Shown piece by piece: positions 8,859-17,202 of a DNA stretch of 64,000 nucleotides. Both the position numbers and the translations under genes were made by a program. Under the pieces are notes generated by a model, which was not told the origin of the DNA, did no database searches, and worked only from the letters and a program-made list of their open reading frames with translations. Every line of letters starts with the position of its first letter. Within the stretch, counting starts at the first letter, position 1. This DNA is from Ancylobacter sp. WKF20 (GTDB lineage: Bacteria > Pseudomonadota > Alphaproteobacteria > Rhizobiales > Xanthobacteraceae): NCBI RefSeq assembly GCF_029760895.1, contig NZ_CP121679.1:62001-126000 (forward strand). Direction: 5' to 3'.

Positions 8859-9056
8859 CTAGCCCGTAAAGCCAAGAGCTGCCGCGACCTGTTCGGGCGT
8901 CTCCGCGACGTCCTGTTGTCCCCGGCTGCGAAACGTGACCCGCGTCAGGCCGGGCTTCGCCGCCGTATCTGGCGGCGCCTCCGCGAAAGACTGGATTTCA
9001 TCGGCATTGATGAAGACGGCGGATTTGTCGGGTCGGGTCAATTTGATCAGGATCAT
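8859..9056 (-). CDS. Small FlbD-like protein
   Basis: A 65-residue protein beginning MILIKLTRPDKSAVFINADEI with a later T-x-V-T-F and a VAETPEQV tail, the pattern of the small FlbD/SwrD family that is usually encoded among flagellar genes. No flagellar gene is nearby. The ATG at 9056 has GGGGG about nine bases upstream. It converges on the pepsin-like gene with a 6-bp gap. The family call is from pattern only. Confidence 0.6.
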   Translation of the reverse strand: MILIKLTRPDKSAVFINADEIQSFAEAPPDTAAKPGLTRVTFRSRGQQDVAETPEQVAAALGFTG

Positions 9057-9156
9057 GGCTCTGCCCCCATCTGACAGCTCATGAAACGCTACCACAGGTT
9101 GTTTTGCAATCCGTGTGCATTGCCCTGTGTCCACGGACCCTTGCCGAGTATAGTCC

Positions 9157-9618
9157 TCACACCAGGCTGAGCAGCAGTGCCGCCAGCAGGATGATCGCCG
9201 CCCAGAGGTCGGAATACATGGCGACCGTCTCGCGCAGGTTGCGGTGCGGGCGGCGGGCGTGGTTGAGGCCGGCGAGGCCGAGGAACAGGCCGCCGACCAG
9301 CGCCACCGGCAGCACCCAGGCGGAAAACACCAGCGACAGCAGGCCGGTCAGGCCGATGGCGACATTGGCGAAGCCAAGCTCCTGCGCCAGTACATGGGCG
9401 CGCGGCTCGTCGATGCCGAGAATGCCCTTCACGGTGAAGGCCGGCTTCCAGATCTGCGTGACGCCGGCGAGCAGCAGTCGCACGCCCACCGCCCAGAAGG
9501 CGAACCATTTGATGGCGACCACGACGAAGGCGCCGACGCCGCTGGTGGTCGCGAGTTCGCCGGCGATGCTCACCACTGGCAGGATCACCATGGTGAGCAG
9601 AATGATCGCGTAATACAT
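9157..9618 (-). CDS. Small integral membrane protein of unknown function
   Basis: A 153-residue protein with about four hydrophobic segments (near the start, after VGAFVVVAIKW, around FANVAIGLTGLLSLVFSAWVLPVALVGGLFLGLAGL, and at the C-terminus). A loop holds IWKPAFTVKGILGIDEPRAHVLAQELGFANVA and another NHARRPHRNLRE. It may belong to the DUF6790 group, but this is uncertain. GGGGGA lies upstream of the ATG at 9618; a longer in-frame extension is rejected as it lacks a start signal and reads as low complexity. Confidence 0.7.
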   Translation of the reverse strand: MYYAIILLTMVILPVVSIAGELATTSGVGAFVVVAIKWFAFWAVGVRLLLAGVTQIWKPAFTVKGILGIDEPRAHVLAQELGFANVAIGLTGLLSLVFSAWVLPVALVGGLFLGLAGLNHARRPHRNLRETVAMYSDLWAAIILLAALLLSLV

Positions 9619-9724
9619 GCGTCCCCCGATAGAAGCGTCCCTGCGCGGCCGCGCCGTCCGCGCCCTGCGGCGCGCGCCCCGCGCCATGGTGGGGGCGGGG
9701 AGAGCGGGGGTCAATGCGGGGAGG

Positions 9725-10013
9725 CAGCTCACCCGTTCCCCGGACAAGCCGCGCAGGGCGCGGCGATGATCCGGGGCCCAGGGGAGACTCCGCCGCAGGC
9801 GGCTTTGTTGTTCTCTGCCGTCACGAGAGACGGCCAAAGACTCGTCCGCTGGGTCCCGGCTCGCCTTCCGCTGGCGCTGCAGGCGTCCGGGACACGGGCC
9901 CCACAGCCGTCATCCCGGCCGGAGCGCAGCGGAGAGCCGGGATCGTACGCCACGCTTTCCTGGTCAGTGGCGGCTCGCGATCCCGGATCGGCCTTTGGCC
10001 GTCCGGGATGACG
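9725..10013. repeat. Dispersed intergenic repeat, copy 1
   Basis: This non-coding stretch between the membrane protein and phnC shares a 54-bp block (9846-9899) exactly with 17131-17184, and a 37-bp block (9977-10013) exactly with 17001-17037. It also matches the inverse of 18402-18565 imperfectly. Several short inverted repeats lie within it, such as GATCCCGGATCGGCC and its partner. It has no open frame with a start signal. Confidence 0.85.
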
Positions 10014-10036
10014 TTAGGTCCGGGAGGTTCACGGAA

Positions 10037-10066
10037 CTGTCGCATGGGCTTCATCGACGTGTCATC
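10037..10066 (+). promoter_or_regulatory. Possible Pho box upstream of phnCDE
   Basis: CTGTCGC (10037-10043), CTTCATC (10049-10055) and TGTCATC (10060-10066) recur at 11-12 bp, about 50 bp before phnC. This loosely fits the PhoB consensus CTGTCAT repeats. It is a weak visual match. Confidence 0.3.
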
Positions 10067-10113
10067 GCCCGGGACTACCCCAAGCCGGTCTTTCACAGGC
10101 CGGCGGAGATCCG

Positions 10114-10959
10114 ATGGCGGCAGCGCTTCAACTCGACCGTGTGAGCAAGACCTATGGCGCCATGCGCGCCGTGGAGAATGTCTCGCTGACCATCCAGCCG
10201 GGCGAGCGCGTGGCGCTCATCGGGGCCTCCGGCTCCGGCAAGTCGACGCTGATCCGCCTCGCCGCGGGCCTCATTCTCGCCGATCCGCAGGGGCAGGGCT
10301 CCGGCGCGGTGCATTCCTTCGGCGTGAAGGTGCAGGAAGGCGGCAGGCTCGCCGGTGATGTGCGCGCGGCGCGCCGGCATATCGGCCTCGTGTTCCAGCA
10401 ATTCGCGCTCGCCGGGCGCATGTCGGTGCTGACCAATGTGCTGGTCGGCGCGCTCGGGCGCATCAGCGTGCTGCGCGGCACGCTCGGCCTGTTCAACGAC
10501 GATGAGCGCCGCACCGCCTATGCCGCGCTGGCCGAGGTCGGCATCGCCCAGCACGCCATGAAGCGGGCGCGCGAACTCTCCGGCGGCCAGCAGCAGCGCG
10601 TCGCCATTGCCCGCGCGCTGGTGCAGGGCGCCAAGCTCGTGCTGGCGGACGAGCCCATCGCCTCGCTCGACCCGAAATCCGCCAAGCGGGTGATGGACAC
10701 GCTGGTGACGATGAGCCGCGACCACGGCATCGCGCTGGTCGTCTCGCTGCACCAGGTGGACTACGCCACCGCCTATTTCGACCGCGTGGTGGCGATGAAT
10801 GCCGGCCGCGTCGTGTTTGACGGCCCGGCGTCGCAGATCAACGCCGCGTTCCTGACCGAGCTCTACGGCGCCAGCGCCGAGGAGCTGATCCTGCCCAGCC
10901 AGTTCGTCGTCGGCGCCTCCGTGCCGGCCGAGACCCCCGACATCCAGACCGTATCCTGA
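10114..10959 (+). CDS. phnC: Phosphonate/phosphite-type ABC transporter ATPase
   Basis: A 281-residue ABC ATPase with Walker A GASGSGKSTL, the Q-loop in GLVFQQFALAGRMSVLTNVLVGALG (typical of PhnC), signature LSGGQQQRVAIARAL and Walker B VLADEPIASLD. It powers import by the PhnCDE system. GGAG lies 7 bases before the ATG. It is first of three genes with phnD 14 bp downstream. No C-P lyase or phosphite dehydrogenase is in the window, so phosphonate and phosphite cannot be told apart. Confidence 0.93.
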   Translation: MAAALQLDRVSKTYGAMRAVENVSLTIQPGERVALIGASGSGKSTLIRLAAGLILADPQGQGSGAVHSFGVKVQEGGRLAGDVRAARRHIGLVFQQFALAGRMSVLTNVLVGALGRISVLRGTLGLFNDDERRTAYAALAEVGIAQHAMKRARELSGGQQQRVAIARALVQGAKLVLADEPIASLDPKSAKRVMDTLVTMSRDHGIALVVSLHQVDYATAYFDRVVAMNAGRVVFDGPASQINAAFLTELYGASAEELILPSQFVVGASVPAETPDIQTVS

Positions 10960-10973
10960 CAGGAGCGACATCC

Positions 10974-11975
10974 ATGAAGCGCATTCTCGCGGCCGGCCTC
11001 GTGCTCGCCGGCCTGACCGCCCCGCTGGCGGCGCAGGAAGTCAAGGAGCTGAACTTCGGCTTCATCTCCACCGAGTCCTCGGCGAACCTCGCCAAGAGCT
11101 TCGAGCCCCTGCTCAAGGACATGGAAAAGGCCATCGGCGTGCCGGTGAAGCCGTTCTTCGTCGGCGACTATGCCGGCGTCATCGAGGGCATGCGCTTCAA
11201 GAAGGTCGATATCGGCTGGTTCGGCAACAAGTCGGCCATGGAAGCGGTGGACCGCGCCAATGGCGAAGTGTTCGTCAAGACCGCCAAGCCGGACGGTTCC
11301 TCGGGCTATTACTCGCTGATCGTCACCAATGTCGACCGCAGCGACATCAACAACCTCAAGGACATCCTTGATTGCTCGAAGGGTTATAACTTCGGCAATG
11401 GCGATCCGAACTCGACCTCGGGCTTCCTGGTCCCGAGCTACTACGTGTTCGCGATGAACAATGTCGACCCGGTGAAGTGCTACAAGCGCGTCGTCAGCGG
11501 CAACCATGAGAGCAACCTGCTCGCGGTGGCCAACAAGCAGGTCGACTTCGCGACCAACAACACCGAAAACATGACCCGCCTGCAGATGACCCGCCCGGAA
11601 GAGGCGAAGAAGATCAAGGAAGTGTGGCGCTCGCCGATGATCGCCGGCGACCCGATCGTGTGGCGCAAGGACCTGCCGGCCGACCTGAAGGCGAAGATCT
11701 ACACCTTCTTCATGACCTATGGCCGCAACGGCACGCCGGAAGAGATCGAGGCGGCCCGCGCCGTGCTCGCCAAGACCTCGGACGGCTGGGGCCCCTTCCT
11801 CGCCTCCTCCGACGCCCAGCTGATCCCGATCCGCCAGCTCGAGCTGTTCAAGGCGAAGGTCAAGGCGCAGAACGACGAGAAGCTCTCGGCTGACGAGAAG
11901 GCCGCGAAGATCAAGGAAATCGACGCCAAGCTCGCCGCCCTCGACGAGCAGCAGAAGAAGCTCCCCTCCATGTGA
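10974..11975 (+). CDS. phnD: Phosphonate/phosphite-type ABC transporter substrate-binding protein
   Basis: A 333-residue periplasmic protein with a signal peptide (1-21, ending LAAQ). The family motif NGDPNSTSGFLVPSYYVF, whose Ser/Thr residues bind the phosphonate group in PhnD homologues, is present, and DIGWFGNKSAMEA is characteristic too. The C-terminal 60 residues are Lys/Glu-rich and helical, as in E. coli PhnD, where this part supports dimerisation. AGGAGCGAC precedes the ATG. Confidence 0.93.
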   Translation: MKRILAAGLVLAGLTAPLAAQEVKELNFGFISTESSANLAKSFEPLLKDMEKAIGVPVKPFFVGDYAGVIEGMRFKKVDIGWFGNKSAMEAVDRANGEVFVKTAKPDGSSGYYSLIVTNVDRSDINNLKDILDCSKGYNFGNGDPNSTSGFLVPSYYVFAMNNVDPVKCYKRVVSGNHESNLLAVANKQVDFATNNTENMTRLQMTRPEEAKKIKEVWRSPMIAGDPIVWRKDLPADLKAKIYTFFMTYGRNGTPEEIEAARAVLAKTSDGWGPFLASSDAQLIPIRQLELFKAKVKAQNDEKLSADEKAAKIKEIDAKLAALDEQQKKLPSM

Positions 11976-11983
11976 GGTGGCAT

Positions 11984-12087
11984 AGGGGCGGCGCCTGCGC
12001 CGCCCCGTTCTCTACCCAAGAAGCGGCGGCGTCTGCGCCGCCCCGTTTCTCGCCGATCCGGGGCGGCCCGCGTGCCGCCCCGTCTTC
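11984..12087 (+). repeat. Three GC-rich hairpins between phnD and phnE
   Basis: Three similar inverted repeats, each with GGGGCGG/GCGGCGG paired to CCGCCCC, occur at about 11984-12006, 12019-12044 and 12059-12082. They lie between co-oriented phnD and phnE. They resemble RNA-stability or attenuation hairpins, which often sit after binding-protein genes. Confidence 0.6.
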
Positions 12088-12146
12088 GTGGCAGCCGGTT
12101 TCGGCTGCTCCCGCCCTCGGATCTCCCGGACGGATTGTCTCGCCCC

Positions 12147-12968
12147 ATGACCAGCTCTGCTGCCGCCCACCGCTCCGCCGTCGCCGCGCTGCCGGCCCCG
12201 CCGCACACGCCGCTGACCACGCGTCTCGCCCGCCTCGCCATCGCGGCGGCTGGCGTGACGGTGCTGGTGTTCTCCTGGCATGAGGCGGAGATGGACCCGG
12301 CGCAGCTGGTGCGCGACGCCGGCAACATGGCGACACTGGGCGCCGACTTCCTGCGGCCCGACTTCACCGACATCGACGTCTATTTCAACGCGATGCTGGA
12401 GACGCTGGCCATCGCCATCTGGGGCACGCTGCTGGCGGTGATCGCCGGCATCCCCTTCGGCATCCTCTCGGCCGACAATGTCGTGCCGCGCTGGGTCGCC
12501 TTCCCGATCCGCCGGGTGATGGATGCCTGCCGCGCCATCAACGAGCTGGTCTTCGCGCTGATCTTCATCGCCGCCGTCGGCCTCGGCCCCTTCGCCGGCG
12601 TGCTGGCGCTGTTCATCCACACCACGGGCGTCGTCGCCAAGCTGTTCTCCGAGGCGGTGGAGGCGATCGACCCCGCCCCCGTCGAGGGCATTCGCGGCAC
12701 CGGCGGCACCTGGCTGCAGGAGATCATCTATGGCGTGCTGCCGCAGGTGCTGCCGCTGTGGATCTCCTACGCGCTCTACCGCTTTGAATCGAATGTGCGC
12801 TCGGCCACCGTGCTCGGCATCGTCGGCGGCGGCGGCATCGGCATGACCTTCAACGAGACGATGCGCGGCTTCCTTTACTCGCAGGCGGCGGCGATCCTCA
12901 TCATCGTCATCCTCACCGTCTCGCTGCTGGACATGGTGAGCCAGAACATCCGCAAGCGTTTCATCTGA
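12147..12968 (+). CDS. phnE: Phosphonate/phosphite-type ABC transporter permease
   Basis: A 273-residue inner-membrane permease with about six hydrophobic segments and the EAA-type loop [37 protein letters not shown] that contacts PhnC. The ending SQNIRKRFI is typical of PhnE. The ATG at 12147 is the best start although its ribosome site is weak (GGACGGA about 15 bases away). It is the single permease of the system. Confidence 0.92.
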   Translation: MTSSAAAHRSAVAALPAPPHTPLTTRLARLAIAAAGVTVLVFSWHEAEMDPAQLVRDAGNMATLGADFLRPDFTDIDVYFNAMLETLAIAIWGTLLAVIAGIPFGILSADNVVPRWVAFPIRRVMDACRAINELVFALIFIAAVGLGPFAGVLALFIHTTGVVAKLFSEAVEAIDPAPVEGIRGTGGTWLQEIIYGVLPQVLPLWISYALYRFESNVRSATVLGIVGGGGIGMTFNETMRGFLYSQAAAILIIVILTVSLLDMVSQNIRKRFI

Positions 12969-13139
12969 GCACGGGGTGACGCAGCGGGCCCAAGGCTCGG
13001 CGCTTCACCTAACGTCATGATATTTATGGATTTTCTGTCATAATCTTCAGGGTTTCGTGAGCGCCTCTGGCGCAGCGCCGTGCGTTTCCGACATGCTCCC
13101 CAGAGGGCGCGATGACGCCCCGAACACGGAGCACGTGAT

Positions 13140-13379
13140 ATGAACCGCCTTGCTCTCGCCGCCACACTGATCGCCGCCCTGGCCCTGCCGGCGCTTGCCA
13201 CCTCGCCCGCCTCCGCCAAGGGGCGCTCGAAGGATGAGCGGATCGCCTTCTGGCAGACGCTGCATCAGGAGGCCGAACCGCTGAAGGCGCTGTTCGGCCT
13301 CAATCCCGCGCCGACCGCGCCGGCCGGGCCCCCCACGGCGCATGCCGCGAAAGCCGCGCCGCTCCACCCCGCCGGTTGA
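13140..13379 (+). CDS. Small secreted protein of unknown function
   Basis: A 79-residue protein with a convincing signal peptide (MNRLALAATLIAALALPALA, cleavage near ASA) and GGAG upstream of the ATG. The mature part has a short charged helix (KDERIAFWQTLHQEAEPLKALFGL) followed by Pro/Ala-rich sequence. I do not recognise it. A second frame downstream (to 13551) ends in protein-like sequence, so a frameshift near 13340-13380 is possible. Confidence 0.55.
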   Translation: MNRLALAATLIAALALPALATSPASAKGRSKDERIAFWQTLHQEAEPLKALFGLNPAPTAPAGPPTAHAAKAAPLHPAG

Positions 13380-13781
13380 TCGCCGCGCGCGGGGCGGGCG
13401 CCTCCACCCGTCCCGCCACGGCCATTCCCGCCATGCGCCCAACCCGCTGATGCCGCAGAGCGAGCCGATCTGCAACGTACAGCGCGACGCCTCGAACAGC
13501 GGCGGGACCGTCACCATCACCTTCCTCGGCTATAGCGACATCGCGTCCTGACGTGATGCGGTCGCCGAAAGGCGCCGGGACACCCGCCCTAAGTGCCCTT
13601 GCGGCACATGAGACGGCGGCCGGTCGTGTAATCAGCGGGCGTTTTGCTTTCCAAAGTTTAATGCATTCGCCACGATCCCGGCGGTATTGCTTCGGCTAAT
13701 GGTCACGCGGCGTCGTTCGCGCCCGGCCTGAGCATCCAGCCCAAGCATCTTCCACGCATCCCTCCCGCCGGAGACTTTCCC
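13380..13781. other. Non-coding or decayed stretch
   Basis: About 400 bp with no well-supported gene. The first part (to 13551) is open in a frame +1 to the preceding small gene and ends in QRDASNSGGTVTITFLGYSDIAS, which may be its displaced C-terminus. The rest (13552-13781) has only the upstream region of the ABC exporter, with an AT-richer patch around 13640-13665. Confidence 0.4.
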
Positions 13782-15521
13782 TTGCGCGCCATTCTCTCTT
13801 TGCTCGCCGATGTCTGGCGGCTGTCCATTCCCTATTTCCGTGGCGAGGACAAATGGCGCGGGCTGGCGCTGCTCGGCGCGGTGATCGCGCTGGAAGTCGG
13901 CTGGGTCTATGCCACCGTGCTGATCAACTCTTGGAACAACGTGTTCTACAACGCGATCCAGGAGCGCGATTACCCCGCCTTCACCCATCAGCTCTGGCTG
14001 TTCTCCTTCTACGCCGCCGCCTCCATCGCCATCGCGGTCTACCAAATCTATCTGCGGCAATGGCTGCAGATCCGCTGGCGGACCTGGATGACCGACAAGT
14101 ATCTGTCCGCCTGGCTGGCCAACGAGACCCATTACCGGCTGCGGCTGAAGGGCGATCAGGCGGATAACCCCGACCAGCGCATCGCCGACGACATCAGCGC
14201 CTATATCTCGCAGACGCTCAGCATCTTCATCGGCCTGCTCAATGCGGTGATGACGCTGGCCTCCTTCGCGGTGATCCTGTGGGGGCTGTCGGGCGACTTC
14301 GCCTTCAACCTGTTCGGCGGCGAATGGCGCATTCCCGGCTATCTTGTCTGGGCCGCCTTCGCCTATGCGGCGCTCGGCACCTTCCTCGCCCATCTCATCG
14401 GCCGGGTGCTGGTGAAGCTGAACTTCGACCAGCAGCGCTTCGAGGCCGATTACCGCGTCGATCTGGTGCGCGTGCGCGAGAATGGCGAGCAGATCGCGCT
14501 GATGAAGGGCGAGGGCGTGGAGCGCGCCCGGCTGCTCGATCGCTTCGGCCATGTCGTGCATAATTACTGGGGCATCATGATCGCCCAGAAGCGGCTGACC
14601 TGGTTCACCGCCGGCTATGGCCAGCTCTCCATCATCTTCCCCTTCGTGGTGGTGGCGCCGGCTTATTTCGCCGGCACCATCCAGCTCGGCCAGCTCATGC
14701 AGACCTCCTCGGCCTTCGGGCAGGTGCAGGGCTCCTTCTCCTTCTTCATCAACGCCTATGCGACGCTCGCCGAGTGGAAGTCGGTGGTCGACCGTCTCAT
14801 CGGCTTCCAGCGCCATGTCGAGACCACGCAGGCCGAGACGCTGAAGGCGAGCTACCGGCAGGTGCCGGCCACCGGCGCGGCGCCGCTCGGCGTGCGCGAC
14901 ATGGAGGTGCGCCTGCCGGATGGGCGCGCGCTGGTCGCCATCGACGCGCTGGGCGTGAAGCCCGGCGAGCGGGTGCTGCTCACCGGCGCCTCCGGCACCG
15001 GCAAGAGCACGCTGTTGCGGGCCATTGCCGGCATCTGGCCCTATGGCCATGGCGTGGTGGAAACCGGCGGGCGCGTGCTCACTTTGCCGCAGCGGCCCTA
15101 TCTGCCGGTCGGCTCGCTGCGCGGGGCGCTGGCCTATCCCGATCCGATGGAGCGCTTCGCCGACGAGGATCTGCGTGAGGTGCTGGAAGCGGTCGGCCTG
15201 CCCGCCTTCGCCGGTCGGCTCGACGAGCGCGGCCTGTGGGGCGCGGAACTCTCCGGCGGCGAGCAGCAGCGCTTCGCCATTGCCCGCGCGCTGCTGGTGA
15301 AGCCCGACGTGCTGCTGCTGGACGAAGCCACTTCGGCGCTGGACGAGGCGAGCGAGGCCGCGCTCTACCGCCTGCTGCGCGAAAGGCTGCCGCAGGCGGC
15401 GATCCTCTCCATCGGCCACCGCTCGACGCTGCTAGAGCTGCACGAGACCCATATCGCGCTGGAGCGGCGCGAGGACGGGCCGGCGCGCCTTGTCCCGCAC
15501 GCGCTCGCCGCGGCGGAATAG
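13782..15521 (+). CDS. SbmA/YddA-like ABC transporter (fused permease-ATPase)
   Basis: A 579-residue half-transporter with an N-terminal SbmA/BacA-type membrane domain (about 1-340; INSWNNVFYNAIQERDYPAF and RWRTWMTDKYLSAWL are characteristic) and a C-terminal ABC domain with Walker A GASGTGKSTLL, signature LSGGEQQRFAIARALL and Walker B VLLLDEATSALD. Related proteins (YddA, Rv1819c/BacA) move peptides or hydrophilic compounds across the inner membrane. The start is TTG at 13782 with GGAG 11 bases upstream. The substrate is unknown. Confidence 0.9.
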   Translation: MRAILSLLADVWRLSIPYFRGEDKWRGLALLGAVIALEVGWVYATVLINSWNNVFYNAIQERDYPAFTHQLWLFSFYAAASIAIAVYQIYLRQWLQIRWRTWMTDKYLSAWLANETHYRLRLKGDQADNPDQRIADDISAYISQTLSIFIGLLNAVMTLASFAVILWGLSGDFAFNLFGGEWRIPGYLVWAAFAYAALGTFLAHLIGRVLVKLNFDQQRFEADYRVDLVRVRENGEQIALMKGEGVERARLLDRFGHVVHNYWGIMIAQKRLTWFTAGYGQLSIIFPFVVVAPAYFAGTIQLGQLMQTSSAFGQVQGSFSFFINAYATLAEWKSVVDRLIGFQRHVETTQAETLKASYRQVPATGAAPLGVRDMEVRLPDGRALVAIDALGVKPGERVLLTGASGTGKSTLLRAIAGIWPYGHGVVETGGRVLTLPQRPYLPVGSLRGALAYPDPMERFADEDLREVLEAVGLPAFAGRLDERGLWGAELSGGEQQRFAIARALLVKPDVLLLDEATSALDEASEAALYRLLRERLPQAAILSIGHRSTLLELHETHIALERREDGPARLVPHALAAAE

Positions 15522-15554
15522 GCGATCAGCCGTCGCTGACGGCGGTTATGGCGA

Positions 15555-16931
15555 TCAGCCGCGCAGCGTGTTGGTGACGCCGCCTCCGGCGGCCGCGCCG
15601 TCGTCGAGGCTAGAGGGCGACGCGGTGGGGGGATGGGCTCCCTGCCGCGCCTTCGCCTCCAAGGCGAGGGTGCGCTCCAGCAGCACCTCATAGATCGGCC
15701 GGTTGCCCAGCGCGAGCGCGACCATGTTGGCGATGATGGTGGTGAGCATCACCGGCACCAGCGCCGTGTAGGCGCCGGTCAGCTCCATCACCAGCACCAT
15801 GCCGACCAGCGGCGCGCCGATGGTGGCGGCGAACAGCCCGCCCATGGCGGCGATCGCCAGCACCACTTCCATGCGGTCCGGCAGCGGCAGGAAAAGCTCC
15901 AGCGCCGCGCCGTAGCAGAGGCCGATGGTGGTGGCGAGCGCGAGGATCGGGGCGAAGATGCCGCCGGCGACGCCGGTGGAATAGCTCGCCATGGTCATGA
16001 CGAAGCGCAGCAGCACGATGAGCGCCAGCGCCAGTACGGTGCGGTTCTCCTGCGCGAGCTGCACGGCGAGCAGTTCCCCGCCCTGCGTCGCCTCCGGCAG
16101 GGCGAACATCAGCACGCCGACGACCATGCCGACCACGAGGGGGAACAGATAGAAGGAGCTGCGCTGGCCGAGGTCGCGCACCCGGTCGAGCGAACCGATG
16201 AGCGTGCGGTTGAACACCGTGCCGACGCCGCCGAGGATCAGCCCCAGCCCGGCGAAGGCCGGCAGCACGGCGAGCGGCAGCGTATCCACCGCAAGGCGCA
16301 TATAGGGGATGTCGCCGGTGAACATCTGGGTGACGACCGCGCCGGTGAGCGAGGCCAGCACGACGCCGATATAGGTGCGGGCGCTGTAGGGAAATTGCCG
16401 GCGGGTTTCCTCGATGACGAAGAGCACGGCGGCGAGCGGGGCATTGAAGGCGGCGGCAAGGCCCGCCGCGCCACCGGCGGCGAGCAGGCCGCGCATGTCC
16501 TGCGCCACCATTTTGGTGAGGTCGGCGGCGGCCTTGGCGACCGAGGCGCCCATATGGATGGTCGGCCCCTCGCGCCCGAGCACCATGCCCGAGGAGAGCG
16601 CCAGCAGGCCGCCGAAGAACTTCACCGGCAGCACGCGATGCCAGCGCACCTCGCGCAGCCCCTCCATCGCGCCCTCGATTTCCGGCACGCCGGAGCCGCC
16701 GGCTTCCGGCGCGAAACGGCGCACGAGGAACAGCGCCGCCACCGCCATGCTGGCGCCGATGGCGGCGCCCGCCAGATAAAGCGGCGCGCCGCTGAGCCCG
16801 ACGCTGCCGGACAGCCAGGCCGGCCAGGCGGCGCTCAGCCATTCCACGCTGAGATGGAAGGCGGCGCCGATGACGCCGACCACCGCCCCGACCAGAACCG
16901 CCACGCCATAATAGAAGCCGTTGCCCATCAT
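15555..16931 (-). CDS. ClC family chloride/proton antiporter
   Basis: A 458-residue membrane protein with the ClC filter motifs GSGVPEIEG, GREGPTIHMG and (late) GGIFAPILALA. The external gate Glu in GREGP is present, as is the internal proton Glu in FVIEETRRQFPYS, so a 2Cl-/H+ exchanger rather than a channel is expected. Such proteins aid acid resistance and charge balance. Two adjacent ATG codons (16931, 16928) follow GGGGCGGG. It converges on the ABC exporter gene with 33 bp between. Confidence 0.93.
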   Translation of the reverse strand: MMGNGFYYGVAVLVGAVVGVIGAAFHLSVEWLSAAWPAWLSGSVGLSGAPLYLAGAAIGASMAVAALFLVRRFAPEAGGSGVPEIEGAMEGLREVRWHRVLPVKFFGGLLALSSGMVLGREGPTIHMGASVAKAAADLTKMVAQDMRGLLAAGGAAGLAAAFNAPLAAVLFVIEETRRQFPYSARTYIGVVLASLTGAVVTQMFTGDIPYMRLAVDTLPLAVLPAFAGLGLILGGVGTVFNRTLIGSLDRVRDLGQRSSFYLFPLVVGMVVGVLMFALPEATQGGELLAVQLAQENRTVLALALIVLLRFVMTMASYSTGVAGGIFAPILALATTIGLCYGAALELFLPLPDRMEVVLAIAAMGGLFAATIGAPLVGMVLVMELTGAYTALVPVMLTTIIANMVALALGNRPIYEVLLERTLALEAKARQGAHPPTASPSSLDDGAAAGGGVTNTLRG

Positions 16932-17000
16932 CCCGCCCCATCCTGCGCACCCCGTTGGGGTTAGCATTGCCGGGCGGTATCGTCATCCCCGTGCCGGGGG

Positions 17001-17184
17001 GCGATCCCGGATCGGCCTTTGGCCGTCCGGGATGACGGCATGAAGGGCCGCGCCCCCGTTCCCCGGACGAGCTGCGCGAAGCGCGGCGATGATCCGGGGG
17101 CCAGGGAAGACTCTTCGGCCAACGACTCTCCCGCTGGGTCCCGGCTCGCCTTCCGCTGGCGCTGCAGGCGTCCGGGACACGGGC
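17001..17184. repeat. Dispersed intergenic repeat, copy 2
   Basis: It carries the 37-bp block at 17001-17037 and the 54-bp block at 17131-17184, both identical to copy 1 but in the opposite order along the strand. Between them, CCCGTTCCCCGGACGAGC...GATGATCCGGGGGCC matches copy 1 at 9731-9780 with changes. It fills the gap between the ClC and thiY genes. Confidence 0.85.
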
Positions 17185-17202
17185 TGAGGCTGGTCGAGCG
17201 GC

